Assembly: GCA_964614515.1 (NCBI GenBank)
Contig: CAZTPJ010000064.1
Span: 1 to 22,342, forward strand
Origin: CAZTPJ01 sp964614515
GTDB taxonomy: Bacteria > Planctomycetota > Phycisphaerae > Phycisphaerales > UBA1924
Direction: 5' to 3'
DNA length: 22,342 bases
Position numbers and translations under genes: made by a program. The stretch's first letter is position 1. Every line of letters begins with the position of its first letter. Below the pieces are notes generated by a model, which was not told the origin of the DNA, did not search any database, and worked only from the letters and a program-made list of their open reading frames with translations. Below, one piece after another: positions 1-7,897 of this stretch.

Positions 1-2
1 GA

Positions 3-2063
3 ATTGCCATTACTTTTCCCTCAACACCCCTCGCACCAAATCCACCGGGCGCCATGGAACTCGAGTCGCACGGGGCGCAGGCTGGCGATGAGTTCTGGAT
101 CACCGCGATGGCGCAGGACACCTATGTACTCGATGGCGTGTCCCATGTGCCGGGGCGGTCGGCGGTGCGACGCCTGCGCGTCCTCTCTGAAGATCAGTTC
201 ATCACGCAGATCCGCACGGAACTCGCCGGCGTTCGCGAGACGGCCAAACGCCTGGACGAAGAGCAGGCGGCGCTGGAGACGGCCGTGCCGCGCGATGGCG
301 CGACCGAGGCGAACCGCGCGCGACAGGCGGGGATCACGGACCGTTTGGCGGCGCTCGAGCAGGCCGTCTCGCGCCTGGCGGAGCGCACGCAGCGAAATCG
401 GCTCGAAGATGAAGCGATCGACGATCAACTCGCCGAGAGCGAGCGAGCGCTGGGTCGGGCGGCCGAGCAATCGCGCGAGGCTTCGCAGGGCATGAACACG
501 GGCCGTGCCCCCGATCCAACGCTCACGCCGGAAGAACAGCGCGAGGTCGAAGCCGCGCAGGAGCAGGTGCGCCAGAGTCTGGCGGAACTGATTGAAATGC
601 TCGATGCCGGCGAGGACAGTTGGCTCGCACGCCGGCAACTCGAAGCGCTGATCGAGCAGCAGCGCGAACTCATGGGCCAGACGTCCGAGATGACCGATCG
701 CACGCTGGGTCGCTCGGAGCAGGATTTGACCGCGGCCGAACGCGGCGCGATGGAATCCATCGCCGAGCGCCAGCGCGAGATCGCCGAGCGCGCGTCGCAA
801 GCGCTCGACGATCTCCAGCAGCGATCGCAGGAGATGCAGCAGCGCGATCCCATGACGGCCGACGCGATGGCCCAGGCCGCCCAGCGCGGGCGACAGCAAC
901 AGGTTCCCGAGCAACTCGAACAGGCCGCCGAACAGATCGAACAGAACCAGGGCCAGTCCGCGCAGCAATCGCAGCAGCAGGCGCTCGAAGCGATGGAAGA
1001 CATGCTTGAGGATCTGCAGAACGCCCAGCGCTCGCGCGATGAGACGCTGCGGCGGATTCTCGCGAGCGTGATTGAGTCACTCCAGAATCTCATCGCGGTC
1101 CAGCAGCGGGAACTTGACGCACTGGCCATCGCCGAACGCGACAACGACGCGACGGGCCTTGACGCCGGCATGATCCGCCTGCATACCAACACGCTCGGCG
1201 TGGAGTCGATGGTGCGCGTGGGCTTCCGCGAACTGGCCGTGCTGGCGGATCATGTTCGCACCGCGTCAGAGGCCCAGGCCACCGCGATCGGCATCCTGCG
1301 CACCGCGCCGCTTGACGCCCCCGCGGCGCGTACGGCCGAACAGGCGAGCCTCGCCGCGCTTGAACAAGCCCTGGCCGAGGCGCAGCGTCAGCAGGAGGAA
1401 GCGACGCAGCGCGACCTCGAACGTCAGCGTCGCGAGATGCGCCGCGCGTATCGCGAAGCGCTCGAACAGCAGGTCGTGCTGCGCGGCGAGACGGCGACGT
1501 TCGTGGACAAGGACCTCGCCCGCCGACAACGCGTCACCGTGCGAAGACTCGGCGATCGACAGGATGAAATCCGCGAACGACTCGCCGAAGTTCGCCGAAT
1601 GCTCGAAGAGGCCGAGGCCGCGGCCTTGTTCACGTTCGCCCACGAACGGCTCGATGCGCTGTCCGGCGCGTCAGCGCGCGAACTGCGCCTGGGTGAAGCG
1701 ACGCAGCGGGTGCTGCGCGACCAGGATTCCATCACGCGAATCCTGCAATCCTTGATTCGGGCGCTCGATCCGGAGCGCGCGAATGAAGATGAGTTCCGCG
1801 AGAATGAACAAGCCGGCGGCGAGGGTGAAGGTCAGAGCGGCGGTGGCGACGAGGCCCTCATTCCGCCGATGGCCGAGTTGATCCTGCTTCGCGAGATGCA
1901 GATGGAAGCGGCTGACGCCACGCGAGACGCCGATGACTCGCCCGCGGCCGACCTTGATGCGCTGGGCGAGTTGCAGGCACAACTCGCCGGCCACGGGGCC
2001 GAGTTGATTCGTCGATTGATGGAGGCGCCGCCGCCAACCGGCAATGGGGGGGCTGAACCATGA
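3..2063 (+). CDS. Large coiled-coil protein, 5'-truncated by the window edge (DUF4175-like)
   Basis: The reading frame is open to the left edge, and the first ATG (54) has no ribosome binding site, so the true start lies upstream and this is the C-terminal part (about 686 residues visible). Directly after the edge comes a short stretch (AGDEFWITAMAQDTY, then SAVRRLRVLSEDQ) resembling the end of the beta-rich module that precedes the helical part in large planctomycete envelope proteins of the DUF4175 type. The rest is almost entirely Gln/Glu/Arg/Ala-rich helix with strong coiled-coil character, plus a short Gly/Gly-Gln linker around 1815-1850. Its stop overlaps the next start as ATGA at 2060-2063, which suggests translational coupling. 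Family membership is inferred from pattern; a structural or envelope role is likely but unproven. The N-terminal membrane segments usual in such proteins would lie outside the window. Confidence 0.8.
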   Translation: MAITFPSTPLAPNPPGAMELESHGAQAGDEFWITAMAQDTYVLDGVSHVPGRSAVRRLRVLSEDQFITQIRTELAGVRETAKRLDEEQAALETAVPRDGATEANRARQAGITDRLAALEQAVSRLAERTQRNRLEDEAIDDQLAESERALGRAAEQSREASQGMNTGRAPDPTLTPEEQREVEAAQEQVRQSLAELIEMLDAGEDSWLARRQLEALIEQQRELMGQTSEMTDRTLGRSEQDLTAAERGAMESIAERQREIAERASQALDDLQQRSQEMQQRDPMTADAMAQAAQRGRQQQVPEQLEQAAEQIEQNQGQSAQQSQQQALEAMEDMLEDLQNAQRSRDETLRRILASVIESLQNLIAVQQRELDALAIAERDNDATGLDAGMIRLHTNTLGVESMVRVGFRELAVLADHVRTASEAQATAIGILRTAPLDAPAARTAEQASLAALEQALAEAQRQQEEATQRDLERQRREMRRAYREALEQQVVLRGETATFVDKDLARRQRVTVRRLGDRQDEIRERLAEVRRMLEEAEAAALFTFAHERLDALSGASARELRLGEATQRVLRDQDSITRILQSLIRALDPERANEDEFRENEQAGGEGEGQSGGGDEALIPPMAELILLREMQMEAADATRDADDSPAADLDALGELQAQLAGHGAELIRRLMEAPPPTGNGGAEP

Positions 2064-2767
2064 GACTATGGATGATCGTCATGTCGGTTGGCGCGATGTC
2101 GCTGCCCGCGATTGCGCAGACAAGTGAGCCTGCGCAGCCGCCAATCCAACCCCCAACCCAACCGCCGAGCAACGCGCAGCCCGCAAGCCAGCCGCCTGAG
2201 GATCAGCCCAGCGAACTGCCGAGCCTGGACGAACTCCTCGGCATCACGGACAAGCCCGCGGGCGAGACGGATCGCACGCGCGCGGAACTTGAGGAGCGGC
2301 TTTCGGCCGCCGAGATCGCCGACCAGTTTCAACAGGCCGTGGCGCTGATGGGCGAGGCCGCGACGCGGATTCAGAAGGGTCGTGACACGGGCCTCGGCAC
2401 GCAGCGGATTCAGGAGGATGTGATTCGCAAACTGGATCAGTTGATCGAGGCGGCGCGCCAGCAACAGCAGCAACAGCAGCAGCAATCGCGGTCCTCGTCG
2501 CGTCAACAGCAGAATCAACAGCAGCCGAATCAGCCGCAGAACCAGCAGCAGGCGGGCGATGTTGAGAACACTGGCGAAGCCGACCCGCCCGGGCGCGAAG
2601 ATGCGCGGTTCAACCCCGATGTCGCGCCGAATCAGGCGTCGTGGGGCGCGCTGCCGGAGCGGATTCGCGATGCGCTGCGCCAGGCCGGCGATGATCGCTT
2701 CAGTTCGTTGTACAAATCACTCACGGAGGCGTACTACCGCCGACTGGCGGAGGAGGCGGGACGATGA
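2060..2767 (+). CDS. Secreted Pro/Gln-rich protein of unknown function
   Basis: A 235-residue protein with a clear signal peptide (residues 1-20, ending in AIAQ), then a proline-rich linker (about 25-50), a short helical segment (about 75-130), and a low-complexity stretch with nine consecutive glutamines (134-142) followed by more Gln/Ser/Asn. The C-terminus is the only part that looks conserved: WGALPERIRDAL, then a SLTEAYYRRLAEE end, which I associate with small planctomycete proteins encoded next to large coiled-coil proteins and prenyltransferase-repeat proteins. It overlaps both neighbours by 4 nt (ATGA at 2060-2063 and 2764-2767), so all three are very probably translated from one message. 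No catalytic motif is visible. It may be a small periplasmic partner of the preceding coiled-coil protein; that is inference from gene order only. Confidence 0.8.
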   Translation: MRLWMIVMSVGAMSLPAIAQTSEPAQPPIQPPTQPPSNAQPASQPPEDQPSELPSLDELLGITDKPAGETDRTRAELEERLSAAEIADQFQQAVALMGEAATRIQKGRDTGLGTQRIQEDVIRKLDQLIEAARQQQQQQQQQSRSSSRQQQNQQQPNQPQNQQQAGDVENTGEADPPGREDARFNPDVAPNQASWGALPERIRDALRQAGDDRFSSLYKSLTEAYYRRLAEEAGR

Positions 2768-3861
2768 CGCTCGCAAACCGCACGCGGCACATCGGGTCAC
2801 GCGCCGTCAGCACGGCCATCGCCGTCAGCCTCGCGCTCGCCGGACTGTGCGCAGCCCAGGAAGAAGTGCGCGAACCCGGCGAAGGCGCTGAGAACAACGC
2901 CATGGCCAACGAGATCACGCCGGAACTTGACGCGGCCGTGGTCAAGGGACTTGAGGCGCTGGCCGCGCTGCAGGAGCAGGATGGCGCGTTCGGGGGGGGG
3001 CGACTTGGGCGCAACGTCGCGGTGTCATCGCTGGCGTGTCTGGCGTTCATGGCCGACGGCAATCTGCCCGGGCGCGGCGAGTACGCCGAGAACGTCACGC
3101 GCGGACTCAACTACATCCTCGCCAACTGCACCGAAAGCGGACTGATCGCCGACGACGCGGCCAACGGCCCGATGTACGGCCACGGGTTCGCCGCGCTGTT
3201 CCTCGGCGAGGTCTATGGCATGACGGCCGGCGGCCCGGACACCGCCCTGGCCGCGCGAGTCCATGAAGCCCTCGTCAAGTCCATTCGCCTGATCGAGCGA
3301 ACCCAGAATGAACAAGGCGGCTGGCGCTACAACCCCGTGCCCTATGACGCGGATGTCAGCGTGACGATCTGCCAGATCATGGCCCTGCGGTCGGCCCGCA
3401 ACGCGGGGATCGAAGTGGACAAGAACGTGATCGACAAGGCCGTGCGATATGTGCGGCAGTGTCAGAATCCCGACGGCGGGTTCCGGTATCAGGTTGAACT
3501 CGGCGCGAGCGGCTGGCCGCGATCGGCGGCGGGCGTGGCGAGTCTGTTCTACGCGGGCATCCATGAAGATGACGCGATTGATCGCGGCGTGAAGTATCTG
3601 ATGAACGAGGCGCTGCCCGGGCGCGGGATGGGCTCGCGGGCGCACTATCACTATGGCCATTACTACGCCGTGCAGGCGATGTACCTGGCCGGCGGCGAAG
3701 CGTGGGCGACGTGGTGGCCGGCCATTCGCGCTGAACTGATTTCGCAGCAGACCGATCGTGGAACATGGCGCGACAACAGCATCGGCGACGCCTACGCCAC
3801 GGCCATGAACCTCATCGTGCTGCAGATGCCCAAGCGTTACCTGCCGATTTTCCAGAAGTGA
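2764..3861 (+). CDS. Exported prenyltransferase/squalene-cyclase-like alpha/alpha toroid protein
   Basis: A 365-residue protein with an N-terminal signal peptide (hydrophobic stretch near residues 17-30, ending LCAAQ). The body carries repeated QW-like motifs of the terpene cyclase/prenyltransferase toroid fold: LAALQEQDGAFGGG, ERTQNEQGGWRYNP, RQCQNPDGGFRYQ and QQTDRGTWRDN, each between helix pairs. The squalene-hopene cyclase DxDD acid motif is absent; the nearest string is YDADVSVT. A cyclase reaction is therefore unlikely, and a binding or scaffold role is more plausible. The start is fixed by the ATGA overlap with the preceding gene. Planctomycete genomes carry many such proteins annotated as prenyltransferase/squalene oxidase repeat-containing. 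The substrate is unknown. Confidence 0.88.
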   Translation: MTLANRTRHIGSRAVSTAIAVSLALAGLCAAQEEVREPGEGAENNAMANEITPELDAAVVKGLEALAALQEQDGAFGGGRLGRNVAVSSLACLAFMADGNLPGRGEYAENVTRGLNYILANCTESGLIADDAANGPMYGHGFAALFLGEVYGMTAGGPDTALAARVHEALVKSIRLIERTQNEQGGWRYNPVPYDADVSVTICQIMALRSARNAGIEVDKNVIDKAVRYVRQCQNPDGGFRYQVELGASGWPRSAAGVASLFYAGIHEDDAIDRGVKYLMNEALPGRGMGSRAHYHYGHYYAVQAMYLAGGEAWATWWPAIRAELISQQTDRGTWRDNSIGDAYATAMNLIVLQMPKRYLPIFQK

Positions 3862-3879
3862 GTGGGGGGGAGCCTTCGC

Positions 3880-5139
3880 GTGAGTCGAGTGACAGTGAGT
3901 ATGTCGAGTCTGGCGTGCGGGTTGCTTGCCGTTTCGGCGTGTGTCGCGGCCGACACGCCGGGCGATCGCATTCTCATCGACCAATCGTTCCAGGCGCAGC
4001 GCGTCGAACTCGTGTCGATTGATCCGCGGACGATCGCGTATCGCGATGAGTATGGCGCCGTGCGAACGCTCAGCGCCGGCGATGTGCTGGCGATCATCTC
4101 GCCGCCGTCGGACTCGGGTGAGCTCGCGACTGGAACGAGCCTCCGCTCGCCGCATGTACTCGAACTCTGGGATGGACAGCGATACATCGGCCGCTTTTCG
4201 CCGCAGGCCTCGGGCCTGATCGCCGGCGATGAACCCGTCATCGGCTGGGAGAGCGGCCCGTTCGGCGCGATGCAGATTTCGCTCGATCGCGTCGCGATGC
4301 TGCGGCTGGCGGCATCGTCGGTGCGGCCGCCGCGGGATCTGCGCGACCACGTCGTGCTGATCAACGGTGACTTGATGTCCGGGTTCATCGAACACGTCGG
4401 CGACGAGGTTGTGATCGATGCCGACGATCGGGCCGTGCGCATCCCCATCGCCCGCATCGCCAGCGTCAGTCTCGGCGGACGCGCTGAACCCGCCGTCGGG
4501 CAGATGGTCTGGCTCGCGGATGGGTCCGTCGTGGCCGTGCGCGAACTGGCGTCACGGGGCGAGGGACGTCTGTTCGTTTCGCTTCAGGACTCGCGGGGGG
4601 CTGAGGGCGATCAGACGCAGGGGGATGTTCGCGACCCGGCGGAAGTGTCCCTCGCGCACCTTCTTGCATACTCAATGGACGGTTCGCGCCTGATCGAACT
4701 CGCCGCGCTCGAACCCATGCAACAAGGCCCCGTACCCCCGCGCCGATGGAGCCAACGCGTCCGCGTCGAACAACCGAACTTGTCCATCCTCGGACAAGGC
4801 TCGATTCATCTCGACGGCCCGATGCGCGTTGTGTGGACCCTGCCGTCAAACTCCACGCGCATTCGCGGCATGGCGGAACTGCCTGAATCATCGTGGACGT
4901 GGGGCGACTGCATTTTGCACATCACGGCCATCGGCGCAGATGGCATCGAAACCAACGTACTCCGCGAACGACTCTCGTCGCAACGAACGGCCGTGGAGTT
5001 CAGCGCCACGCTCCCGCGCGGCGATCGCCACGGCACACAACTGATCGTGACGCTCGACGAGGGCGAGCACGGCCCGGTGCAGGATCGCGTGGTGCTTCGC
5101 GGCGTACTCGTGCTGCTTGATGAGACGTCGCCGCAGTGA
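3880..5139 (+). CDS. Exported protein with a possible NPCBM-like C-terminal domain
   Basis: About 419 residues. The frame opens at a GTG (3862) directly after the previous stop, but the G-rich run at 3864-3871 sits where a ribosome binding site for GTG 3880 would be, so I choose 3880; ATG 3901 is a further alternative. The N-terminus is a signal peptide (MSSLACGLLAVSACVAAD). The middle contains SH3-like or beta-rich stretches with repeated 'DG..I.G....D..V' patterns (around 180-260). The last 120 residues (STRIRGMAELPESSWTWGD, a long strand pattern, then QLIVTLDEGEHG) resemble the NPCBM/NEW2 carbohydrate-binding fold common in planctomycete secreted proteins; this is a tentative pattern match. 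It follows the toroid gene with 18 bp between, so it probably belongs to the same operon. It ends 3 bp from the converging mraY stop. Confidence 0.72.
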   Translation: MSRVTVSMSSLACGLLAVSACVAADTPGDRILIDQSFQAQRVELVSIDPRTIAYRDEYGAVRTLSAGDVLAIISPPSDSGELATGTSLRSPHVLELWDGQRYIGRFSPQASGLIAGDEPVIGWESGPFGAMQISLDRVAMLRLAASSVRPPRDLRDHVVLINGDLMSGFIEHVGDEVVIDADDRAVRIPIARIASVSLGGRAEPAVGQMVWLADGSVVAVRELASRGEGRLFVSLQDSRGAEGDQTQGDVRDPAEVSLAHLLAYSMDGSRLIELAALEPMQQGPVPPRRWSQRVRVEQPNLSILGQGSIHLDGPMRVVWTLPSNSTRIRGMAELPESSWTWGDCILHITAIGADGIETNVLRERLSSQRTAVEFSATLPRGDRHGTQLIVTLDEGEHGPVQDRVVLRGVLVLLDETSPQ

Positions 5140-5142
5140 GCG

Positions 5143-6321
5143 CTACCGCACCTTGATCGACGCCAGCGCCACGATCACCAGCAGCACGGTGATGATCCAG
5201 AACCGCACGACAATCTTCTGCTCCGTCCATCCGCCCATGTGCAGGTGATGGTGATATGGAGCGCACCGAAAGACGCGCTTGCCCTTGGTCGCCTTGAAAC
5301 AGCCGACCTGCAAGATGACCGACACGATCTCGAAGATGAACACCGCCGACATCAGCAGGATCACGAACTCCTGCCGAAGGATCAGCGCGTAATAGCCGAT
5401 CAGCCCGCCCAGCGCCAGCGATCCCGTGTCGCCCATGAACACCGACGCCGGTGAGCAATTCCACCACAAGAATCCCAGACACGCCCCGAGCATCGCCCCC
5501 GCCAGCACGCTGAGTTCATCCGCGCCTTCGACATACGGCACAAGCAGCGTCTGGGCGAAACTCATCGACCCGGCGATCAGGGCCAGCACGAGCAGGCCAA
5601 TGCACACGATCGCCGTCGTGCCCGTGGCCAGGCCGTCCATCCCGTCCGAGATGTTCACCGCGTTGCTCATGCCCGCGATCAGCAGCATGGCGAAGATGAC
5701 ATATGCCCAGCGCGGCAGATACCACAGCGCGGGGTTCGCCGCCCAGCCGTTTTCGGGGTCATAGGTCTTCTGGAACGGAAGATTCAGCACATGCGCGATG
5801 TCATTGGCCACATCTGGGTTGTCCCCGCGTCCATACGCGAACACGCCGATCAGAAGTGCCAGCCCGAGTTGAAAGACGAGTTTCTCCCACGCGTACAGAC
5901 CCTGACGGCTGCCCGCGCCGCGCCTCGCGGCCGTGAGTTTCAGCCAGTCATCCGCCCCGCCCACGCCCGCGAGCCAGACCAGCACCACCAGGCCCATCGC
6001 GACGTAGTAGTTTGACAGGTCCGCGAGCAGAAACGTACTGATGAGGATCGCCCCGGCGATGAGCAGGCCGCCCATCGTCGGCGTGTTCGCTTTGCTCGCG
6101 GCCACGCTGCGCAGCGCATCGGCATCGGTAAGCCCAGGGTCGCCGATTTTCATGCGGGTGAGCGTGGCAATGGTCCGCCGACCCAGCGCCAGCACGAGAA
6201 TGAACGCCAGACCCGCGCTGGCCAACGCGCGGAAGTGCAACTGATCCAGCACGCTGAACCAGTGGTAGATCCCAAGGTCCAGGAGTTGTTCCCGCATCAG
6301 GCTGAGAAGATAATGAAGCAT
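5143..6321 (-). CDS. mraY: Phospho-N-acetylmuramoyl-pentapeptide-transferase (MraY)
   Basis: An integral membrane enzyme that transfers phospho-MurNAc-pentapeptide from UDP to undecaprenyl phosphate, making lipid I on the inner face of the membrane. The 392-residue product has about ten hydrophobic segments and all family motifs: SKANTPTMGG (76-85), the Mg-binding DD of GGADDWLKL (D124, D125), NAVNISDGMDGLA (220-232), MGDTGS (D298) and the HHH of PYHHHLHMGGW (357-359). The length is slightly above the usual 360, with an extra cytoplasmic loop near 165-200. ATG 6321 is preceded at about 12 nt by GGAGA on the minus strand; an internal Met at residue 9 is less likely. It is the last gene of queA-murE-murF-mraY as transcribed, separated from murF by 154 bp that contain two repeat hairpins. 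Confidence 0.97.
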   Translation of the reverse strand: MLHYLLSLMREQLLDLGIYHWFSVLDQLHFRALASAGLAFILVLALGRRTIATLTRMKIGDPGLTDADALRSVAASKANTPTMGGLLIAGAILISTFLLADLSNYYVAMGLVVLVWLAGVGGADDWLKLTAARRGAGSRQGLYAWEKLVFQLGLALLIGVFAYGRGDNPDVANDIAHVLNLPFQKTYDPENGWAANPALWYLPRWAYVIFAMLLIAGMSNAVNISDGMDGLATGTTAIVCIGLLVLALIAGSMSFAQTLLVPYVEGADELSVLAGAMLGACLGFLWWNCSPASVFMGDTGSLALGGLIGYYALILRQEFVILLMSAVFIFEIVSVILQVGCFKATKGKRVFRCAPYHHHLHMGGWTEQKIVVRFWIITVLLVIVALASIKVR

Positions 6322-6347
6322 CGTCCGTGCGCGTCTCCAACGTCCCC

Positions 6348-6415
6348 GGTGGCACGGGCGTCTCGCCTGTGCGCGTCATCCGTCTTCCCCGGTGGCACAG
6401 GCGTCCCGCCTGTGC
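6348..6415. repeat. Two copies of a 27-nt hairpin repeat between murF and mraY
   Basis: Copy one (6348-6374) folds as GCACGGGCG / CGCCTGTGC (6352-6360 with 6364-6372) with a 3-nt loop and one G-T pair. Copy two (6391-6415) folds as GCACAGGCG / CGCCTGTGC (6395-6403 with 6407-6415) with perfect pairing. Copy one is an exact reverse complement of 14213-14239, and a decayed copy lies at 16705-16731. The pairing is kept while arm sequence differs, which points to a REP-like palindromic element. Both copies lie in the transcribed gap inside the mur operon. Confidence 0.85.
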
Positions 6416-6475
6416 CCATCTGCGTGTGTGCAACTCGGCCCATGCACAGGTCAAGCATGAATGTTCGGCGTGAGT

Positions 6476-7897
6476 TTACGGCCGCGCCTGTGTGCGGGCG
6501 ATCTGTCCAAGCGCATCGGCCACTCGCTCCACGCCCATCCGCCGCGAACCCTTGAGCAGCACCGCATCTCCCGGCTCAATCATTGCCGCCACATCCGCCG
6601 CTCGCCCATCGTCAAGGTCCACCAGCCAGCGCACCTGCTCCCCGCGCCGCGCGAGAAGATCCGCCGCCGCATGGAACCCATGCCCGATCAACACGATCCG
6701 ATCCGCGCGAGAAAGCAGGGCGAAGGCGACTTCCTCATGCGCGGCCGCGGATGCCGGGCCAAGTTCGAGCATCTGCCCGAGAATGACGACGCGTCGCCGC
6801 GCGTGCCGGGCGAAATCCGCGAACGCGCGGATGGCCGCGAGCATCGAATCCGGATTCGCGTTGTACGCATCGTTGATGATCTCCGCGCCCGCGATCGTCC
6901 GCGGCATCATTCTCATCTCCGGCCCCACGGCCGTGGCGAGGGCCTCCGCGATGCTCGGCCAGTCAAGATCAAGGTGTCGCGCGACGATGGCGGCGGCCGC
7001 GGCGTTGAGGGCGTTGTGCGCGCCGAGGAGTTTCACGCGCAGGGGCGTGTCGTGAAGCGTGAAGGTTGTGCCCTCGCGCGTGGTGCGAACGTCGCATGTG
7101 CGATGCGTCGCGTCATCAGCCACGCCGAAGGTTTCCACACGGGGATGGTTACGCAGCCGCGGCAGCAGCGCCCGCCGCGCCGGGCCATCGGCCGGGACAA
7201 TCGCCACGCCCCCGTCAGTCAGGTGATGCACGATTGACGCCTGTTCGCTCGCGACGCCCTCGATCGAGCCGAGTCCTTCGAGATGCTCACGCCCGATGCT
7301 CGTGATGACGGCGATATCAGGGCGCACGATCGACGCGAGCGCATCGACTTCGCCCGGCGCATTGGTGCCGATCTCGCAGATGAGGTATTGGTGTTCCGGT
7401 CGCGCGGAAAGCACCGTCAGCGGCACGCCAAGAAAATTGTTGAACGACTTGGGCGAGGCCGCGCCGGTCAGCCCCGAGGCGAGGATCGCTTCGATGAGGC
7501 GTGTCGTCGTGGTCTTGCCGTTGGAGCCGCCGACGGCGATGATGCGCGGGCGGTGTGGCTGGGCATCAAGCCACGCGCGAGACGCGCGGGCAAGGTCGAG
7601 CAGCGCCGAGCGAGTGCTCGACACGAGCAGCACGCCCATCGAACCATCGACATTGACCGCAGGCTTTCGTTCGACGACCGCCGCATACGCCCCGCGTTCC
7701 ACGGCCTGCGCCAAATACTCGTGCCCATCGCCGTGATCCCCTCGAATCGCGAAGAAAACCTGCCCATTCGCGAGCGTTCGCGTGTCGATGCTCGCGCCGT
7801 GGGCGGATGCCGGTGAACCAGGCGCGGTGAGCCATCGCCCGCGCATCGCGGCGGCCAGCGAGTCAGGTGTAAAGAATCCCCCCCCCTCGCCGCTCAT
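6476..7897 (-). CDS. murF: UDP-MurNAc-tripeptide--D-Ala-D-Ala ligase (MurF)
   Basis: A cytoplasmic ATP-dependent ligase that adds D-Ala-D-Ala to UDP-MurNAc-tripeptide, the last soluble step before MraY. The 473-residue product has the Mur ligase three-domain layout: an N-terminal UDP-binding domain with SIDTRTLANGQVFFAIRG (37-53), the P-loop GGSNGKTTTT (123-132), then KSFNNFLGVPLT, EIGTNAPGE, the IGREHLEGLGS motif, the LLGAHNALNAAAAA start of the C-terminal part, INDAYNANPDSM, and KGSRRMGVE near the end. The length is normal for the family. The start ATG (7897) overlaps the murE stop as ATGA (7894-7897), so the two are translationally coupled. The N-terminus MSGEGGG is not conserved but no better start is visible. 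Confidence 0.97.
   Translation of the reverse strand: MSGEGGGFFTPDSLAAAMRGRWLTAPGSPASAHGASIDTRTLANGQVFFAIRGDHGDGHEYLAQAVERGAYAAVVERKPAVNVDGSMGVLLVSSTRSALLDLARASRAWLDAQPHRPRIIAVGGSNGKTTTTRLIEAILASGLTGAASPKSFNNFLGVPLTVLSARPEHQYLICEIGTNAPGEVDALASIVRPDIAVITSIGREHLEGLGSIEGVASEQASIVHHLTDGGVAIVPADGPARRALLPRLRNHPRVETFGVADDATHRTCDVRTTREGTTFTLHDTPLRVKLLGAHNALNAAAAAIVARHLDLDWPSIAEALATAVGPEMRMMPRTIAGAEIINDAYNANPDSMLAAIRAFADFARHARRRVVILGQMLELGPASAAAHEEVAFALLSRADRIVLIGHGFHAAADLLARRGEQVRWLVDLDDGRAADVAAMIEPGDAVLLKGSRRMGVERVADALGQIARTQARP

Noticed and set aside
54..56. ATG at 54 as the true start of the first gene
   Set aside because: There is no ribosome binding site, and the frame is open and protein-like to the window edge, so the gene is better read as truncated.
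3025..4395. Long minus-strand open frame of 456 codons
   Set aside because: It covers the toroid gene and part of the next gene on the opposite strand. The translation is His/Arg-rich without any family motif, a common shadow in GC-rich DNA.
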